Part shown: positions 63,598 through 64,000 of the stretch, one piece after another
Layout: each line of letters opens with the position of its first letter
Position numbering within the stretch: position 1 is the stretch's first letter
From: Reichenbachiella sp. 5M10
Lineage (GTDB): Bacteria; Bacteroidota; Bacteroidia; Cytophagales; Cyclobacteriaceae
Length of the DNA: 64,000 nucleotides
Direction: 5' to 3'
Assembly: GCF_002742335.1 (NCBI RefSeq)
Contig: NZ_MDGR01000007.1
Coordinates: 3,352,501-3,416,500, forward strand
Position numbers and translations under genes: made by a program
Notes under the pieces: model-generated
What the model saw: the letters and a program-made list of their open reading frames with translations, nothing else
What the model was told of the DNA's origin: nothing
Database searches by the model: none

Positions 63598-64000
63598 ATG
63601 AATAAAAAATCGATACTTTCCCTTCTATTTGCTCTTTCGTGCCTTACCGCATGGTGTCAAACCCCAGCATGGGTCAGCTATGCTGACCGAACCATCAACT
63701 ATCCAGAGTCAGAATATTTGATGGGGTTCATGTCGGAGCACAACCTCAACGACGAACCCGAAGAAGAACTCATCGCTCGACTCAGGGGATATAGCAAAGA
63801 CCAAGTCGTCGAGAGTATCCTCATTGACATCAACAGCATCAGTACCCTCAACATCCACAACGTCAATGCAGACACTCATGAAGAGTACAAACGGGCCAGT
63901 AGCACCGTCAGCAACGCATCAATCGCCGGACTCAAGACCGAAAGCTACTACGACAAACGTAAGAAAATAGGGTATGCATTTTCCTACGCACGAAAGGAAG
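63598..64000 (+). CDS. Secreted LPP20-like protein, 5' part (cut by the window)
   Basis: The frame opens at ATG 63598 and runs off the window after 134 codons. It has a signal peptide (SILSLLFALSCLTAWC), then WVSYADRTINYPESEYLMGF, a YSKDQVVESILIDINSIS helix, and GLKTESYYDKRKKIGYAFSYARKE, all features of LPP20-like domains. It is likely a distant relative and operon partner of the gene 70 bp upstream. The signal ends in Cys-Gln, so whether it is lipidated is not certain. Confidence 0.65.
   Translation, partial: MNKKSILSLLFALSCLTAWCQTPAWVSYADRTINYPESEYLMGFMSEHNLNDEPEEELIARLRGYSKDQVVESILIDINSISTLNIHNVNADTHEEYKRASSTVSNASIAGLKTESYYDKRKKIGYAFSYARKE

Noticed and set aside
1-64000. CRISPR arrays, prophage or integrative elements
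   Set aside because: No regular direct repeats, integrase with flanking att repeats, or phage structural genes seen; the Xer gene is in its conserved host position.

Overview
The window looks like a chromosomal segment of a marine, gliding-type member of the Bacteroidota, most likely order Cytophagales. The evidence is an Na+-NQR subunit (NqrF), the Bacteroidota gene order rpsU-xerC-hpf, a type IX secretion (T9SS) C-terminal sorting domain, repeated TAnnTTTG promoter elements in place of sigma70 -10 boxes, few Shine-Dalgarno sequences, eukaryote-like class I ribonucleotide reductase, and NtrC-type sigma54 regulation. The genus cannot be fixed from the sequence alone. No insertion sequences, prophage, CRISPR arrays or rRNA genes were seen; there is one tRNA (His).

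Layout. 1-5.2 kb: tail of an OmpA-type envelope protein, a VOC-fold protein, a stand-alone nqrF, an arginase-fold protein with altered metal ligands, and a methyl-accepting chemotaxis protein. 5.5-13.5 kb: the most unusual locus, a 2388-residue single-module reducing polyketide synthase (KS-AT-DH-psiKR-ER-KR-ACP-TE) followed by an EntD/Sfp-type phosphopantetheinyl transferase that should activate its carrier domain. No tailoring, transport or precursor genes flank it. 13.4-20.3 kb: PspC-domain protein, small membrane protein, ABC-F ATPase, coiled-coil protein, uridine kinase, tRNA-His, dihydroorotase, DEAD-box RNA helicase. 20.6-29.7 kb: glycine decarboxylase, a tiny T9SS-tagged protein, then a sigma54 two-component pair with a putative sigma54 promoter, a kinase-like protein of unknown role, a lipoprotein and a DUF4412-like secreted protein. 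29.7-32.4 kb: hpf, xerC, rpsU and an acyl-CoA dehydrogenase on the minus strand.

32.6-36 kb is a nucleotide-sugar operon (UDP-glucuronate, UDP-galactose, dTDP-4-keto-6-deoxyglucose) feeding surface polysaccharide. 36-44.2 kb holds a nucleoid-associated protein, an orphan sensor kinase/receiver pair, the glyA-tatC-rpiB operon and a GT-C-like membrane protein. 44.3-49.6 kb is a dense plus-strand run: rbfA, a LolC/E-type permease, a TRAP transporter QM pair without its binding protein, pterin carbinolamine dehydratase, rsmI, an inositol monophosphatase and a 48-residue Cys-rich membrane protein. 49.6-64 kb: PaaE-like reductase, TPR lipoprotein, zinc-ribbon membrane protein, rpmA/rplU, nrdB-nrdA, a cyclopropane-synthase-like methyltransferase, ribD, prmC, a PlsC-like acyltransferase translationally coupled to rluD, and two LPP20-like secreted proteins, the second cut by the window edge.

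Most of the window is ordinary housekeeping. The strongest candidates for something new are the isolated PKS/PPTase locus, whose ER domain has lost the glycines of its NADPH loop, and the APH-like kinase-motif protein beside the sigma54 two-component system. All functions come from reading motifs; no database search was run.
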